Below, piece after piece: positions 17,000 through 26,211 of a stretch of DNA of 64,000 bases (the stretch's first letter is position 1; each line of letters begins with the position of its first letter). The stretch lies in contig JAKVCS010000007.1 of the NCBI GenBank assembly GCA_022448365.1, forward strand, positions 36,839 to 100,838, given 5' to 3'. Position numbers and translations under genes: made by a program. The notes below the pieces were generated by a model, which was given only the letters and a program-made list of their open reading frames with translations, did not search any database and was not told the DNA's origin. The DNA is from Saccharospirillaceae bacterium (lineage in GTDB: Bacteria > Pseudomonadota > Gammaproteobacteria > Pseudomonadales > Oceanobacteraceae).

Positions 17000-17503
17000 A
17001 TGAAAATCGCCAAAAACACAGTCGTTCAATTGCACTACAGCCTGTATGACGATCAGGGCAACCTGATTGAAAGTACCCAATCAACCGGTGGCGACCCGGT
17101 GGCCTATCTGCAGGGCCATCAAAATATGATTCCGGGTTTTGAAAACGCGGTTACTGGTATGGAGGCCGGTGAGCAACAAAGCTTCACCCTTGAGCCAAAA
17201 GACGCTTATGGTGAGCGTAAAGACGGCAACGAACAACGAGTGCCGGTTAAGCACCTGCAGGGACCGAACACCACCAAGAAACAAAAGTGGCGCAAAGGCA
17301 TGGTTGCCTGGGTGGAAACCCCTCAGGGTACTCGCCAGGTCACTGTTGTAAAAGTGGGTCATTTTATGGCGGATGTGGATACGAACCATCCGCTGGCTGG
17401 CCAGGCGCTGCGCTTTGATGTGGATATTGTCAACGTACGTGCGGCAACACCGGAAGAAATTGAACACAAACACGCCCATGGTGTCGGCGGCCACCAGCAT
17501 TAA
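17000..17503 (+). CDS. slyD: FKBP-type peptidyl-prolyl isomerase, SlyD-like
   Basis: A 167-residue cis-trans prolyl isomerase of the SlyD/FkpB group. The FKBP core MKIAKNTVVQLHYSLYDDQG starts the protein and the insert-in-flap part (KHLQGPNTTKKQ) follows GYGERK-like residues. The tail ends in a His-rich stretch (EHKHAHGVGGHQH), the hallmark of SlyD metal binding. No signal peptide, so cytoplasmic. SlyD proteins aid folding and, in some bacteria, nickel supply to hydrogenase; no hydrogenase is seen in this window. Confidence 0.88.
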   Translation: MKIAKNTVVQLHYSLYDDQGNLIESTQSTGGDPVAYLQGHQNMIPGFENAVTGMEAGEQQSFTLEPKDAYGERKDGNEQRVPVKHLQGPNTTKKQKWRKGMVAWVETPQGTRQVTVVKVGHFMADVDTNHPLAGQALRFDVDIVNVRAATPEEIEHKHAHGVGGHQH

Positions 17504-17658
17504 TCGCTGGTCGATACTCAGAGCAATCGGAAACTTTTATATTTTCCATTCCACGCATCGGCTGAAGTAACAATGCAACGCCGATGCAATCGCACCGCCA
17601 GTGGTTATGGAAAACACCGGCGGCGCTCTGCTGTATTAGCCATCAAAATGGCAACACT

Positions 17659-18060
17659 CTATTCCGCAAACATCCACACATAATATTCGTCGCGCTGAAC
17701 GTCGTACCAAGTCTCTTTTACTTGGGTTTTAACTGTGACGCGTTTCACTTTTTCCAAAGTTTCTTTATCCATGCTAACGCTGGACCGATCATTCTTAACT
17801 CGCGTGTTTAAATACGAAATACTGCTCACCTCGACCCCCTGGCGAGCCGCCAGTCGCTCTCTTGCGCGTTGCAAAGCGCACTCCTGCTGGGCGTAATGAC
17901 CCTGAATATGAAAGCCACACGACGCAACAACGCCATCTCCCGGATTCAGCAACCATTCAGGTTGGCCTTGTTTTACTGCCACCGGTTTACAAGACGACAA
18001 TATTGAAATGGTAAAAACAACAGCGATTTTTTTCGCTGCATTGGTAAAAAGCTGGCGCAT
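17659..18060 (-). CDS. LPP20-like lipoprotein
   Basis: A 133-residue protein with a signal region ending LSSC at about residue 24, so probably a lipoprotein. The remainder resembles the LPP20 family: GDGVVASCGFHIQG, an Arg/Ala-rich helix (RARERLAARQGVEV), then KVKRVTVKTQVKETWYDV and a C-terminal EYYVWMFAE strand. GGAGATC precedes the start. It is divergent from a second LPP20 protein, with the promoter region between them. Confidence 0.7.
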   Translation of the reverse strand: MRQLFTNAAKKIAVVFTISILSSCKPVAVKQGQPEWLLNPGDGVVASCGFHIQGHYAQQECALQRARERLAARQGVEVSSISYLNTRVKNDRSSVSMDKETLEKVKRVTVKTQVKETWYDVQRDEYYVWMFAE

Positions 18061-18168
18061 TTTTGATCTCCTTCACAAGTCTTAAATCCTGTGTAGCATT
18101 TTGCCATATCATTCGCTATTCTCGACCAACATTCTTTATTAATAGCCGCTTCAATCAAGGAGAGGAAG

Positions 18169-18747
18169 ATGATGATTCGTAATATTTTTGCAGCTGCTGC
18201 AGCCACCATGCTGGTAGCTTGCGCATCTAACCAACCAGCACCTCAGCCAGTCGCCAGCTGCGTGTTCGCTGACGGTTCTGGTCAGGCAGCGCCTGAATGG
18301 GTATGTGGCGCTCCGGTTAACGGCATTGATCTGTCTGCTGTTGGCTACGCCGACAAATCTGGCGCAGGCCCTAACTTCATGAAACAAATGGCTGCAACTG
18401 CCGCTCGTGTTGAACTGGCGCAGACCATGAAAGTTGAAGTTCAGAATATGATCAAACAGTTTGCCGAAACTACCGGCGCAGGCGACAGCGAAACGGTTGA
18501 CCGTGTAAACACCTCTGTTACGAAGCAGATCACTAAAGAAACTCTGGTTGGTTCTAAAATCTTCCGTCAGATGCCAACCCCAAGCGGTGGCATGGTGGTG
18601 CTGGTTGGTTTAGATGCTGACACCGTTACCAAACTGTCTGAGCAAGCGCTGAAAACTTCTATGAAGAACGAGCGCGCTCTGTGGCAAAAATTCCAGGCGG
18701 AGAAGTCTTTCGACGAATTGGCTTCTGAAATTGCCAACATGGAATAA
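18169..18747 (+). CDS. LPP20-family lipoprotein
   Basis: 192 residues. Lipobox VACAS puts the lipidated Cys at about residue 18. LPP20-type features: VGYADKSGAGPNFMKQMAAT, a helix TAARVELAQTM, and the late strand PSGGMVVLVGLD. AAGGAGAGG precedes the ATG pair. Together with the divergent LPP20 protein and the downstream transglutaminase-like gene it forms a small envelope cluster. Function in this family is not well defined. Confidence 0.75.
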   Translation: MMIRNIFAAAAATMLVACASNQPAPQPVASCVFADGSGQAAPEWVCGAPVNGIDLSAVGYADKSGAGPNFMKQMAATAARVELAQTMKVEVQNMIKQFAETTGAGDSETVDRVNTSVTKQITKETLVGSKIFRQMPTPSGGMVVLVGLDADTVTKLSEQALKTSMKNERALWQKFQAEKSFDELASEIANME

Positions 18748-18767
18748 GTTGTAACGACTTTAGAAAG

Positions 18768-18792
18768 AGCCGGCCTTGTTGCCGGCTTTTTT
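18768..18792 (+). terminator. Rho-independent terminator or attenuator
   Basis: AGCCGGC and GCCGGCT form a GC-rich stem around TTGTT, followed by TTTTTT. It sits only about 25 bases before the next start codon, so read-through probably supplies some of the downstream message. Confidence 0.8.
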
Positions 18793-18814
18793 GTTTGATG
18801 CAGGAGATTTTGCA

Positions 18815-20320
18815 ATGAAAAAGGTTCTATTACTGGTCGCAGCTGTGTTGTCAGCTTCGATTGTTCATTCTGATAGCGAGATGGATGAATATCAGAAATG
18901 GCGTAAAAAAGAGCTACAGAGTTTTCAGAGTTATCTGGATGAAAATGACAAAGCGTTTATTAAATTTCTGAAGGAACAATGGAAGCCGGTAGAGGTAAAA
19001 CCGGCAGAAAAACGTGATCCACAACCGAAGCCAACGACCTTTCCTGAGGCTCCCAAGGTGAAGGCCACTCCGGCTCCGGTAACGACACCAGTGCCTGTAC
19101 CGGTTCAACCTCCGGTGATGAAAAAACCTGAACCGAAAAAACCGGTAGCCGTTGTCGAACCTGATATTACCCAGAAGCCCAGCGTCGTTAAAAAACCTGA
19201 GGTCAGCCCAGCAATCGAGATCAAGAGTAAGTCAGTCCGCACGGCAAGTTTTAATTTCTACGGTAACCCGGTAAAAATTGAATATCCGAAAAACTTCAAA
19301 CGCATCTTTGCCGGAAAATTGAACAGCGAGAAAATTGCAGCTTATTGGCAGTACCTGGCCAGCAAAGAGCATAAGCCGACCATTGAACAGCTGAAACAAA
19401 CGGCAACACGACTGAAGTTAAATGACTGGGGTACTGCCTTATTATTTGATCGCTTCGCCGGCTCGATTCTGCGTCAGGAAACCAGTCGCCGTCTGACAAC
19501 CTGGTTCTTACTGGTAAAATCCGGGTTTGATGCTCGGGTGGCTTACAATAATAAACTGCATTTATTAATTCCATCCCGACAAGATCTGTTTGGCGTTACC
19601 TTCTTCAAACTCGGTGGCAAAAAGTATTACGCCGTTAATCTGAATGGTAGGCAACTGAAGCCCGGTAAAGTGTTCACGTACGGAGGGCAACATGGCGCCG
19701 GTTCTAAAACACTGGATTTCAGCCAGCCGAACGAATTTGTTGCCCAGGGTAAACACACCAAACGCGCATTAAAATTCGCATATGGTGGTAAAGACTATCG
19801 AATCATGGTGGATTACCCGGCGCGCTATGTTTCCTACTTCAACAGCTTCCCACAGCTGTCTTTACCCAACTACTTCAAAGCTGGCCTGCCCGCTGTGACG
19901 TCGGCTTCGCTGCTTGATCAGTTGCGTCCGGTTGTTGCCGGACAAAGTGAACAGGAAGCCGTGAATCGTCTGTTACGCTTCGTCCAAACGGCGTTCAAGT
20001 ACAAAACCGATGATCAGCAGTTTAAAGAGGAAAATTACCTGTTCCCGCTGGAAACGCTGCACTACCCATATTCTGACTGTGAAGATCGTGCTGCACTGTT
20101 TGCCTGGTTAACCGAAAGCCTGCTGGGTCTGGATGTGATTATTCTCGATTATCCCGGTCATGTGGCGACCGCAGTCCGCTTTAACAGCAAAGTAAAAGGA
20201 GATGCATGGCAATATCAGGGCAGCCGTTATGTGGTCGCAGATCCAACCTACATTAACGCTAACGCAGGTATGACCATGCCGCAGTTTGCCGGTAAAGCAC
20301 CGAAAGTTCAGCAGTTCTGA
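18815..20320 (+). CDS. Exported transglutaminase-like protein
   Basis: 501 residues from ATG 18815, with CAGGAG eight bases upstream. A signal peptide is followed by a Pro/Lys-rich linker (residues about 60-150). The C-terminal domain carries the transglutaminase-like triad: Cys in YPYSDCEDRAALFAWL, His in YPGHVATAV and Asp in YVVADPTYINAN. The N-terminal segment binds or spans the envelope by inference. It follows the LPP20 lipoprotein in the same direction. The reaction is unknown. Confidence 0.75.
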   Translation: MKKVLLLVAAVLSASIVHSDSEMDEYQKWRKKELQSFQSYLDENDKAFIKFLKEQWKPVEVKPAEKRDPQPKPTTFPEAPKVKATPAPVTTPVPVPVQPPVMKKPEPKKPVAVVEPDITQKPSVVKKPEVSPAIEIKSKSVRTASFNFYGNPVKIEYPKNFKRIFAGKLNSEKIAAYWQYLASKEHKPTIEQLKQTATRLKLNDWGTALLFDRFAGSILRQETSRRLTTWFLLVKSGFDARVAYNNKLHLLIPSRQDLFGVTFFKLGGKKYYAVNLNGRQLKPGKVFTYGGQHGAGSKTLDFSQPNEFVAQGKHTKRALKFAYGGKDYRIMVDYPARYVSYFNSFPQLSLPNYFKAGLPAVTSASLLDQLRPVVAGQSEQEAVNRLLRFVQTAFKYKTDDQQFKEENYLFPLETLHYPYSDCEDRAALFAWLTESLLGLDVIILDYPGHVATAVRFNSKVKGDAWQYQGSRYVVADPTYINANAGMTMPQFAGKAPKVQQF

Positions 20321-20495
20321 TTTTTCTCTGCCCGCAGGCTGAGCAGAGTTATGTTTGGCCTGCTAATCACCCCCCAACATCACAAGATGTTGTTGCCACG
20401 AAATACACGTTGCCACCAGCTTGCTACTGGTTTTTCAACTCATCGGCGTTTACCCTAGCCGCCGTGATTAGATCAACAAATGAAGAGAGAGCGCC

Positions 20496-21146
20496 ATGTC
20501 CGCTTTATCCGTGGCCGTTGTACCGGTAACTGCCTTCGCTCAGAATTGCACCATTCTGATGTGTAACAACACCAAACAAGCTGCCGTTATTGATCCCGGC
20601 GGCGAAGTCGGCCGTATTAAACAGCAGCTGGAAAAAATGGGGGCCACCGCCCGCAAAATTCTGTTAACCCATGCTCATATCGATCATGCCGGAGGCACCG
20701 CTGAACTGGCCAGGGAACTTGATCTGACCATCGAAGGCCCTCACGAGGGCGACTTGTTCTGGATTCAGAGCTTGCCGCAGCAGTCGGCGATGTTTGGCTT
20801 CCCGGCGGTGGAAAGCTTCACTCCAGATCGCTGGCTGAACGATGGTGATGAAGTCGAAGTCGGGGAGCTGACGTTCCGGGTCATCCATGCGCCGGGGCAC
20901 ACTCCCGGACACGTGGTGTTTTATAACCCGCAGCAAAAGCTGGCTTTTGTTGGTGATGTGTTGTTTAACGGCTCGATTGGCCGTACCGATTTTCCTCGGG
21001 GCAATCATGCTGAGCTGGTCAGCTCGATACGTGACAAGCTGTTTCCGCTGGGAGATGACATTGAGTTTATTTGTGGCCATGGCCCGAACTCGACCTTTGG
21101 CCATGAGCGCCAGCACAATCCGTTTGTATCTGACCACCGAGGCTAG
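20496..21146 (+). CDS. MBL-fold metallo-hydrolase (YcbL/glyoxalase II-like)
   Basis: 216 residues with the metallo-beta-lactamase fold. The metal motif is HAHIDHAGG, followed by a late His in HAPGHTPGHVVF and the Asp in FVGDVLF; the C-terminal FICGHGPNSTFGHERQ completes the set. This is the small YcbL-type glyoxalase II group. Likely a hydroxyacyl-thioester hydrolase in the cytoplasm; substrate not certain. GAAGAGAGAGCGCC precedes the ATG. Confidence 0.85.
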   Translation: MSALSVAVVPVTAFAQNCTILMCNNTKQAAVIDPGGEVGRIKQQLEKMGATARKILLTHAHIDHAGGTAELARELDLTIEGPHEGDLFWIQSLPQQSAMFGFPAVESFTPDRWLNDGDEVEVGELTFRVIHAPGHTPGHVVFYNPQQKLAFVGDVLFNGSIGRTDFPRGNHAELVSSIRDKLFPLGDDIEFICGHGPNSTFGHERQHNPFVSDHRG

Positions 21147-21170
21147 TCAGGCCAATAAAAAGGTGGAATT

Positions 21171-21193
21171 AAAAATGGCACCCGAAGGTGCCA
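21171..21193 (-). terminator. Terminator of the 21.2-21.8 kb gene
   Basis: ATGGCACC and GGTGCCAT pair around a short CGAA loop, with AAAAAT on the plus strand giving a minus-strand T run. It follows the stop of the membrane protein gene. Confidence 0.7.
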
Positions 21194-21219
21194 TGTTTGC
21201 TCTTCAGCAACCGTCGTTA

Positions 21220-21753
21220 TCACTCATCGAGTGGCTTAGCTTTCACCGCGATACGACTGGTCTGTAAAGACTCCAGCTGCTGCTGTCGTTCTTTGCTCTG
21301 GATTAACGCCAGGTCCATTTTCTCGTTGTAAATATCCAGCCAGGTGCGCGAACCAGGATTCATTCGAGCAAGATCACGCATGCCTTGTTTTAACGCACTG
21401 AGGTGTAACTGGTAGCTTTTTTCCTGAGCCAGAAACTGCTGTTTAAATGCCGTGGCGCTGCTGCTGTCGAGTACATTGCGGGTATCTATGGCTGTTTCAC
21501 GAACCTGCTCCATGGCGGCTTCGATTGTTGCCAGGCGCTGCAACGCCGGCTCAAAGTTCCGCTGCTGAACATACACAACTTTAGGCTGGGTGAACTTGAT
21601 CACCAATACGGTAATAGCAATTGATGCTCCGACCAGTGCCATTAATACGATGGCAATCAGCATGTTCCGGTGGGTACTGACGTTACTTTCGAGAATACTC
21701 AGACGCTGACCATCACTGAGATCGTACTCCTCTTCCCTGCTATCCCTCACCAT
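21220..21753 (-). CDS. Single-pass membrane protein, unknown function
   Basis: 177 residues from ATG 21753, preceded by GGGGTGA; the open frame further upstream lacks a signal for starting. One hydrophobic segment (MLIAIVLMALVGASIAITVL) lies at about residues 31-50 and is followed by a long helical region rich in Gln and Leu, probably a coiled coil. The N-terminal 30 residues are acidic. No family recognised. Confidence 0.6.
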   Translation of the reverse strand: MVRDSREEEYDLSDGQRLSILESNVSTHRNMLIAIVLMALVGASIAITVLVIKFTQPKVVYVQQRNFEPALQRLATIEAAMEQVRETAIDTRNVLDSSSATAFKQQFLAQEKSYQLHLSALKQGMRDLARMNPGSRTWLDIYNEKMDLALIQSKERQQQLESLQTSRIAVKAKPLDE

Positions 21754-22008
21754 TTCACCCCGCTCCAGAAAAACAGATTTGTACAGACAGTGTAGCAGCT
21801 GAGGGAAGAATCGCCTGAAAACGAAAAACCGTGCCGAAAAGACAAAATCATGACCCGCCATGGTCCCAAAATCGCGACCGCCTCCGTGTGAATGGCCCGG
21901 TATTGTTACAAATAGGATGGTATGGAGAGGATACGAAGGTGGCGTCAGGAACCCGCAGATGAGGAAATACCGAGCGGCCGGGTCATGCCCGGCCAGAGAA
22001 CAATCCAG

Positions 22009-22860
22009 TTACACCAGGCCAATATCTGCCAGTTGCTGATCATAGCCAATGCGGAAATTGGGGTATTTCAAACGATAACCCAGGTCTTTAATCCGTTTAT
22101 TAGAACACCGACGATTGGCCCGGCGCGTTGCCTCTGGCAGATCGTGGTCGTCTTCAACATCGCCAATCCGATCTTTCATCCACTCAAGCACATCAAACAG
22201 AGTGGCGGGTTCATCGTCGCTGGCCAGATACACATCCTCCAGCGGCTCATCGCTGAGTGCCTTTTCGACCAGGATTTTCAGCACGCCAACACAGTCATCG
22301 CGATGAATACGATTGGTCCAGACCGGTGGTTCGGGGTCGCAGTGCCCACCCTGCTTCGCCTGTTCGATCATGCGGTTACGACCAGGACCATAGACACCGG
22401 TCAGACGAACAACGGTGCCCGGCAGCTTGTCTCTCAACAGGGCCTGTTCGGCGGCCAGCATTTCTTTACCGGCAAAGCTCGATGGTGTGGTTTCAGAATG
22501 TTCGTCTACCCATTCACCATCCATCTGATGATAAACGCTGGAACTGGAGACAAACACAATCCGTTTTGGCTTCATCGGCCGCACGGCCCGCAGTACATTG
22601 CGCAAGCCTTTGTAATAGTACGTGTGATAACCCTCTTTGGAGAACACTGGGGATGCGACGCTGTATACCACCACATCGATATCGGTCGGTAAGTCGAGCA
22701 AACTTTCCGGATCAGCAACATCCGCTCTGACCAGTTCCACGCCATCAGCGATGGCTTTATTCGAACGACGCACACCGTAAACCTGATGACCAGACTGAGC
22801 TAAGTCCCCGGCAAGATGCCCCCCGATATCACCCGCACCTACAACCAGAATCCGAGCCAT
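22009..22860 (-). CDS. NAD-dependent epimerase/dehydratase (extended SDR, YeeZ-like)
   Basis: 283 residues. N-terminal dinucleotide site VVGAGDIGGHLA, then VFVSSSSVYHQ where the Ser and the Tyr-x3-Lys-type region of extended SDRs sit, and VRLTGVYGPGR. It has the shape of YeeZ and related NAD(P)-binding sugar epimerase-like proteins. The true substrate is unknown. It reads away from oxyR, so the gap 22861-23045 holds both promoters. Confidence 0.8.
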   Translation of the reverse strand: MARILVVGAGDIGGHLAGDLAQSGHQVYGVRRSNKAIADGVELVRADVADPESLLDLPTDIDVVVYSVASPVFSKEGYHTYYYKGLRNVLRAVRPMKPKRIVFVSSSSVYHQMDGEWVDEHSETTPSSFAGKEMLAAEQALLRDKLPGTVVRLTGVYGPGRNRMIEQAKQGGHCDPEPPVWTNRIHRDDCVGVLKILVEKALSDEPLEDVYLASDDEPATLFDVLEWMKDRIGDVEDDHDLPEATRRANRRCSNKRIKDLGYRLKYPNFRIGYDQQLADIGLV

Positions 22861-23045
22861 GTACTTCCCTCCAACTTTTTATTGTCTCTCTGCTTATCAG
22901 CCTAGCAGGCTTTATTTCAGCCGGATCGGCAACGCTCTGCTGGATCTCCGGCGCTCTTATAGATAAGCTAAATCAATTGAAGCATACCTATACAAGCTGA
23001 TTATCAGCCTGGGGCTGCTAAACCTTTTTATAAACGAGATTTGTC

Positions 23046-23942
23046 ATGACATTAACCGAGCTGAAGTACATCGTCACCCTCGCTCAGGAGCGTCATTTTG
23101 GTCGTGCTGCTGAAAAGTGTTTTGTCAGCCAACCGACCCTGAGCGTAGCGATAAAAAAGCTTGAAAGCGAGCTGGAAATTGCGATTTTTGAACGCAGTAA
23201 AAGCTCCGTCACCATTACTCCGCTGGGTGAAAAAATCATCATTCAGGCGCAAAAAGTGCTGGAAGAATCGCGTTCCATCAAAGAAATTGCTAACGCTGGT
23301 AAGGATCAGTTATCCACACCGTTAAAAATCGGCGCCATTTTTACCATCGGTCCTTACTTGTTTCCCCATCTGGTGCCACAAATACACCAGCTGGCAACCA
23401 CCATGCCGCTGTATCTGGAGGAAAACTACACCGGTGTATTACGTCGCCAATTACGCGATGGTGAACTCGACGCTATTATTGTTGCCCTGCCATTTACCGA
23501 ACCCGATGTCTTAACCCGCCCTCTGTACGATGAAAACTTCGTTGTTGTACTGCCGAAGAATCATCCATGGGAAAGCCAGACCACCATTAATCCAGAGCAA
23601 TTGATTGATGAAGATCTGCTGATGCTGGGCGAAGGCCACTGCTTCCGTGATCAGGTATTTGAAGCTTGTCCGGCGCTGAGTAATAAGCACCACACCCGAC
23701 TCGGTACCGTCACCGAAGGCAGTTCGCTGGAAACTCTCAAGCATATGGTTGCCACAGGTCTGGGCATCACTGTTCTGCCAGAGTCGGCGGTGAGTAATCT
23801 TGATCAGAACCTGGTAACGACCAAGCCATTTGCGCAGCCAGCACCCAGCCGCACCGTGGCCTTAGCCTGGCGCACCAGCTTCCCCCGCGGCCAGGCAGTG
23901 GACCTGTTGCTTGAAACCGCGCGCCAGTGCCGTATCGGCTGA
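23046..23942 (+). CDS. oxyR: Hydrogen peroxide sensor OxyR (LysR family)
   Basis: 298 residues. N-terminal LysR helix-turn-helix (FGRAAEKCFVSQPTLSVAIK). The redox Cys pair is Cys199 (GEGHCF) and Cys208 (FEACPAL), the same numbers and spacing as in E. coli OxyR, so peroxide sensing by a disulfide is well supported. It activates antioxidant genes. recG follows 31 bases later on the same strand, as in Pseudomonas. Confidence 0.95.
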   Translation: MTLTELKYIVTLAQERHFGRAAEKCFVSQPTLSVAIKKLESELEIAIFERSKSSVTITPLGEKIIIQAQKVLEESRSIKEIANAGKDQLSTPLKIGAIFTIGPYLFPHLVPQIHQLATTMPLYLEENYTGVLRRQLRDGELDAIIVALPFTEPDVLTRPLYDENFVVVLPKNHPWESQTTINPEQLIDEDLLMLGEGHCFRDQVFEACPALSNKHHTRLGTVTEGSSLETLKHMVATGLGITVLPESAVSNLDQNLVTTKPFAQPAPSRTVALAWRTSFPRGQAVDLLLETARQCRIG

Positions 23943-23973
23943 TTCAGCAGGCCAGTACTATTGAGGAAAACCT

Positions 23974-26070
23974 GTGGCGAAGCTGAGTAAACTCACCGAT
24001 CTGAAAGGGGTTGGCCCCAAGCTGGCAGAGCAGCTGCACAAGCTGCATATCGCCAGTTTAGCCGATCTCTATTTTCACCTGCCGTTTCGTTATGAAGACC
24101 GCAGCCGGATTACTCCGATTGGTGGCCTGCAGCCGCAGCGTCCAGCGGTGTTTCAGGGAGAAGTGCGGGTCGCCAACATCGTCTTTGGTAAGCGCCGCAG
24201 CTTATTAGTAAAACTGCAGGATGCATCCGGGGTGATTAGCCTGCGCTTTTATCACTTTACCGCGGCCCAGAAGAAACAATTCAGCTCCGGCACCACGTTG
24301 CGGTGTTATGGCGAGCCGCGCCGCGGTGCCAGCGGTTTAGAAATCTATCACCCAGAATACAAAGTGCTCGAAGACGGTCTGGATGAAGAACTGGAAGCCA
24401 GCCTGACGCCTGTGTACCCGGCTACCGACGGTATTTCGCAACAACGTTTGCGCTTATTGCATGAGCAAGCCCACGGTCTGCTGCGGGATCATCAGGTTGA
24501 TCTGGTGGATTTATTACCCCGTGAATGGCTTAGCCAATGGCGTTTACCGACTCTCGAAGAATCGTTACTGTTTCTTCACCAACCGGATCGAGATACCGAT
24601 CTCGCCTACCTGTTATCCGGCCAGCATCCGGCACAAAAGCGCCTGATTCTGGAAGAGTTGTTGGCCCATCAACTGTCGCTGCATAAAATCCGCGCGCAGG
24701 TTCAGGCACATCAGGCGCCAGCAATTCACTGCAAACAGAGTCTGCAGCAGCAACTACTGCGTCAGCTACCGTTTACACCGACCGGTGCGCAGCAGCGGGT
24801 AGTGACAGAAATCGAGCAGGATATTCAGCAACCCTACCCCATGCTGCGACTGGTTCAGGGAGACGTTGGTTCCGGTAAAACTCTGGTGGCAGCGCTGGCA
24901 GCCTGTGATGTGCTGGAAGCTGGATATCAGGTGGCACTGATGGCACCCACGGAGATACTTGCCGAACAACATCTGCAGAATTTATCCGCCTGGTTTGAAC
25001 CTCTGGGCATTCGTTGTGGCTGGCTGGCAGGTAAGGTTAAAGGTAAAGCCAGAACCCAATCTCTCAGTGATATCGCTGATGGCAGTGCACAGCTGGTAGT
25101 CGGTACTCACGCACTGTTTCAGGAAGACGTAAGATTTGCCAAACTCGGTCTGATCATCATCGATGAACAACACAGGTTCGGTGTGCATCAGCGTCTGGAA
25201 CTGCGCGAAAAAGGTATTCAGATGGGGTTATCACCGCACCAGCTGATTATGACTGCGACCCCCATTCCCCGCACACTGGCGATGAGTGCATATGCCGATC
25301 TCGACACTTCAGTCATTGACGAATTACCACCGGGTCGCAGCCCCATTACGACGGTGGCGATTGCCGATAATCGTCGCCCGGAAATTATTCAGCGGGTCAG
25401 TGCTGCCTGTACGCCAATCGCACAGGGCGGTGAAGGCGCGCAGGCTTATTGGGTATGCACCCTGATCGAAGAGAGCGAAGCACTGCAGTGTCAGGCCGCC
25501 GAGAATACTGCCGAAGAACTGAAACAAGCGCTGCCACACTTGCGCATCGGCCTGGTACACGGCCGCATGAAACCCGCTGAAAAAGCCGGGATCATGGCGT
25601 CGTTTAAAGCCCATGAACTGGACTTACTGGTGGCGACAACAGTGATCGAAGTGGGAGTGGACGTACCCAATTCCAGCCTCATGATTATCGAAAATCCGGA
25701 GCGTTTAGGCCTGGCGCAATTACATCAGCTGCGAGGTCGGGTTGGCCGCGGCAGCGCCAAATCTCATTGTGTGCTGCTGTATAAATCGCCGTTGTCTTTT
25801 ACCAGCAAACAGCGGCTGCAAGTGATGCGAGACAGTCAGGATGGATTTTATATCGCAGAACAGGATTTACAGATTCGTGGCCCCGGTGAAATGCTTGGCA
25901 CCCGTCAGACCGGCTTGCAAATGCTACGTGTTGCCGACTTACAGCGCGATGGCGATTTATTACCCCAGGTTCGGGAAATGGCCGAACAGCTTTGGAACCA
26001 CCACCCGCAAACGGTGGAACCGTTGATTCAGCGTTGGTTGGGTGAAGCCGAACGTTTCGCCAACGTCTGA
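23974..26070 (+). CDS. recG: ATP-dependent DNA helicase RecG
   Basis: 698 residues from a GTG start with GAGGAAA upstream. The N-terminal wedge/OB domain (LKGVGPKLAEQL) is followed by the helicase core: Walker A GDVGSGKT, DEQH in IIIDEQHRFG, TATPIPRTL, and the C-terminal RGRVGRGSAKSHC plus the TRG motif region. RecG remodels stalled replication forks and branch-migrates Holliday junctions. Probably co-transcribed with oxyR. Confidence 0.96.
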   Translation: MAKLSKLTDLKGVGPKLAEQLHKLHIASLADLYFHLPFRYEDRSRITPIGGLQPQRPAVFQGEVRVANIVFGKRRSLLVKLQDASGVISLRFYHFTAAQKKQFSSGTTLRCYGEPRRGASGLEIYHPEYKVLEDGLDEELEASLTPVYPATDGISQQRLRLLHEQAHGLLRDHQVDLVDLLPREWLSQWRLPTLEESLLFLHQPDRDTDLAYLLSGQHPAQKRLILEELLAHQLSLHKIRAQVQAHQAPAIHCKQSLQQQLLRQLPFTPTGAQQRVVTEIEQDIQQPYPMLRLVQGDVGSGKTLVAALAACDVLEAGYQVALMAPTEILAEQHLQNLSAWFEPLGIRCGWLAGKVKGKARTQSLSDIADGSAQLVVGTHALFQEDVRFAKLGLIIIDEQHRFGVHQRLELREKGIQMGLSPHQLIMTATPIPRTLAMSAYADLDTSVIDELPPGRSPITTVAIADNRRPEIIQRVSAACTPIAQGGEGAQAYWVCTLIEESEALQCQAAENTAEELKQALPHLRIGLVHGRMKPAEKAGIMASFKAHELDLLVATTVIEVGVDVPNSSLMIIENPERLGLAQLHQLRGRVGRGSAKSHCVLLYKSPLSFTSKQRLQVMRDSQDGFYIAEQDLQIRGPGEMLGTRQTGLQMLRVADLQRDGDLLPQVREMAEQLWNHHPQTVEPLIQRWLGEAERFANV

Positions 26071-26211
26071 TCGTTCGTTGACCCTGACCACAATTTTCCG
26101 CTCATTAAAAAAATCCCGATTCCAGCGGGCGAGCTTGCCAGCCTGAACTATATTTAAGGCAGACAAATTTGACGCTGAGCGGTATTGGCCGCAAATCATA
26201 AGGATTTTAGT

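Noticed and set aside
22917..23045. OxyR binding site upstream of oxyR
   Set aside because: Only scattered ATAG/CTAT pieces with wrong spacing were found.
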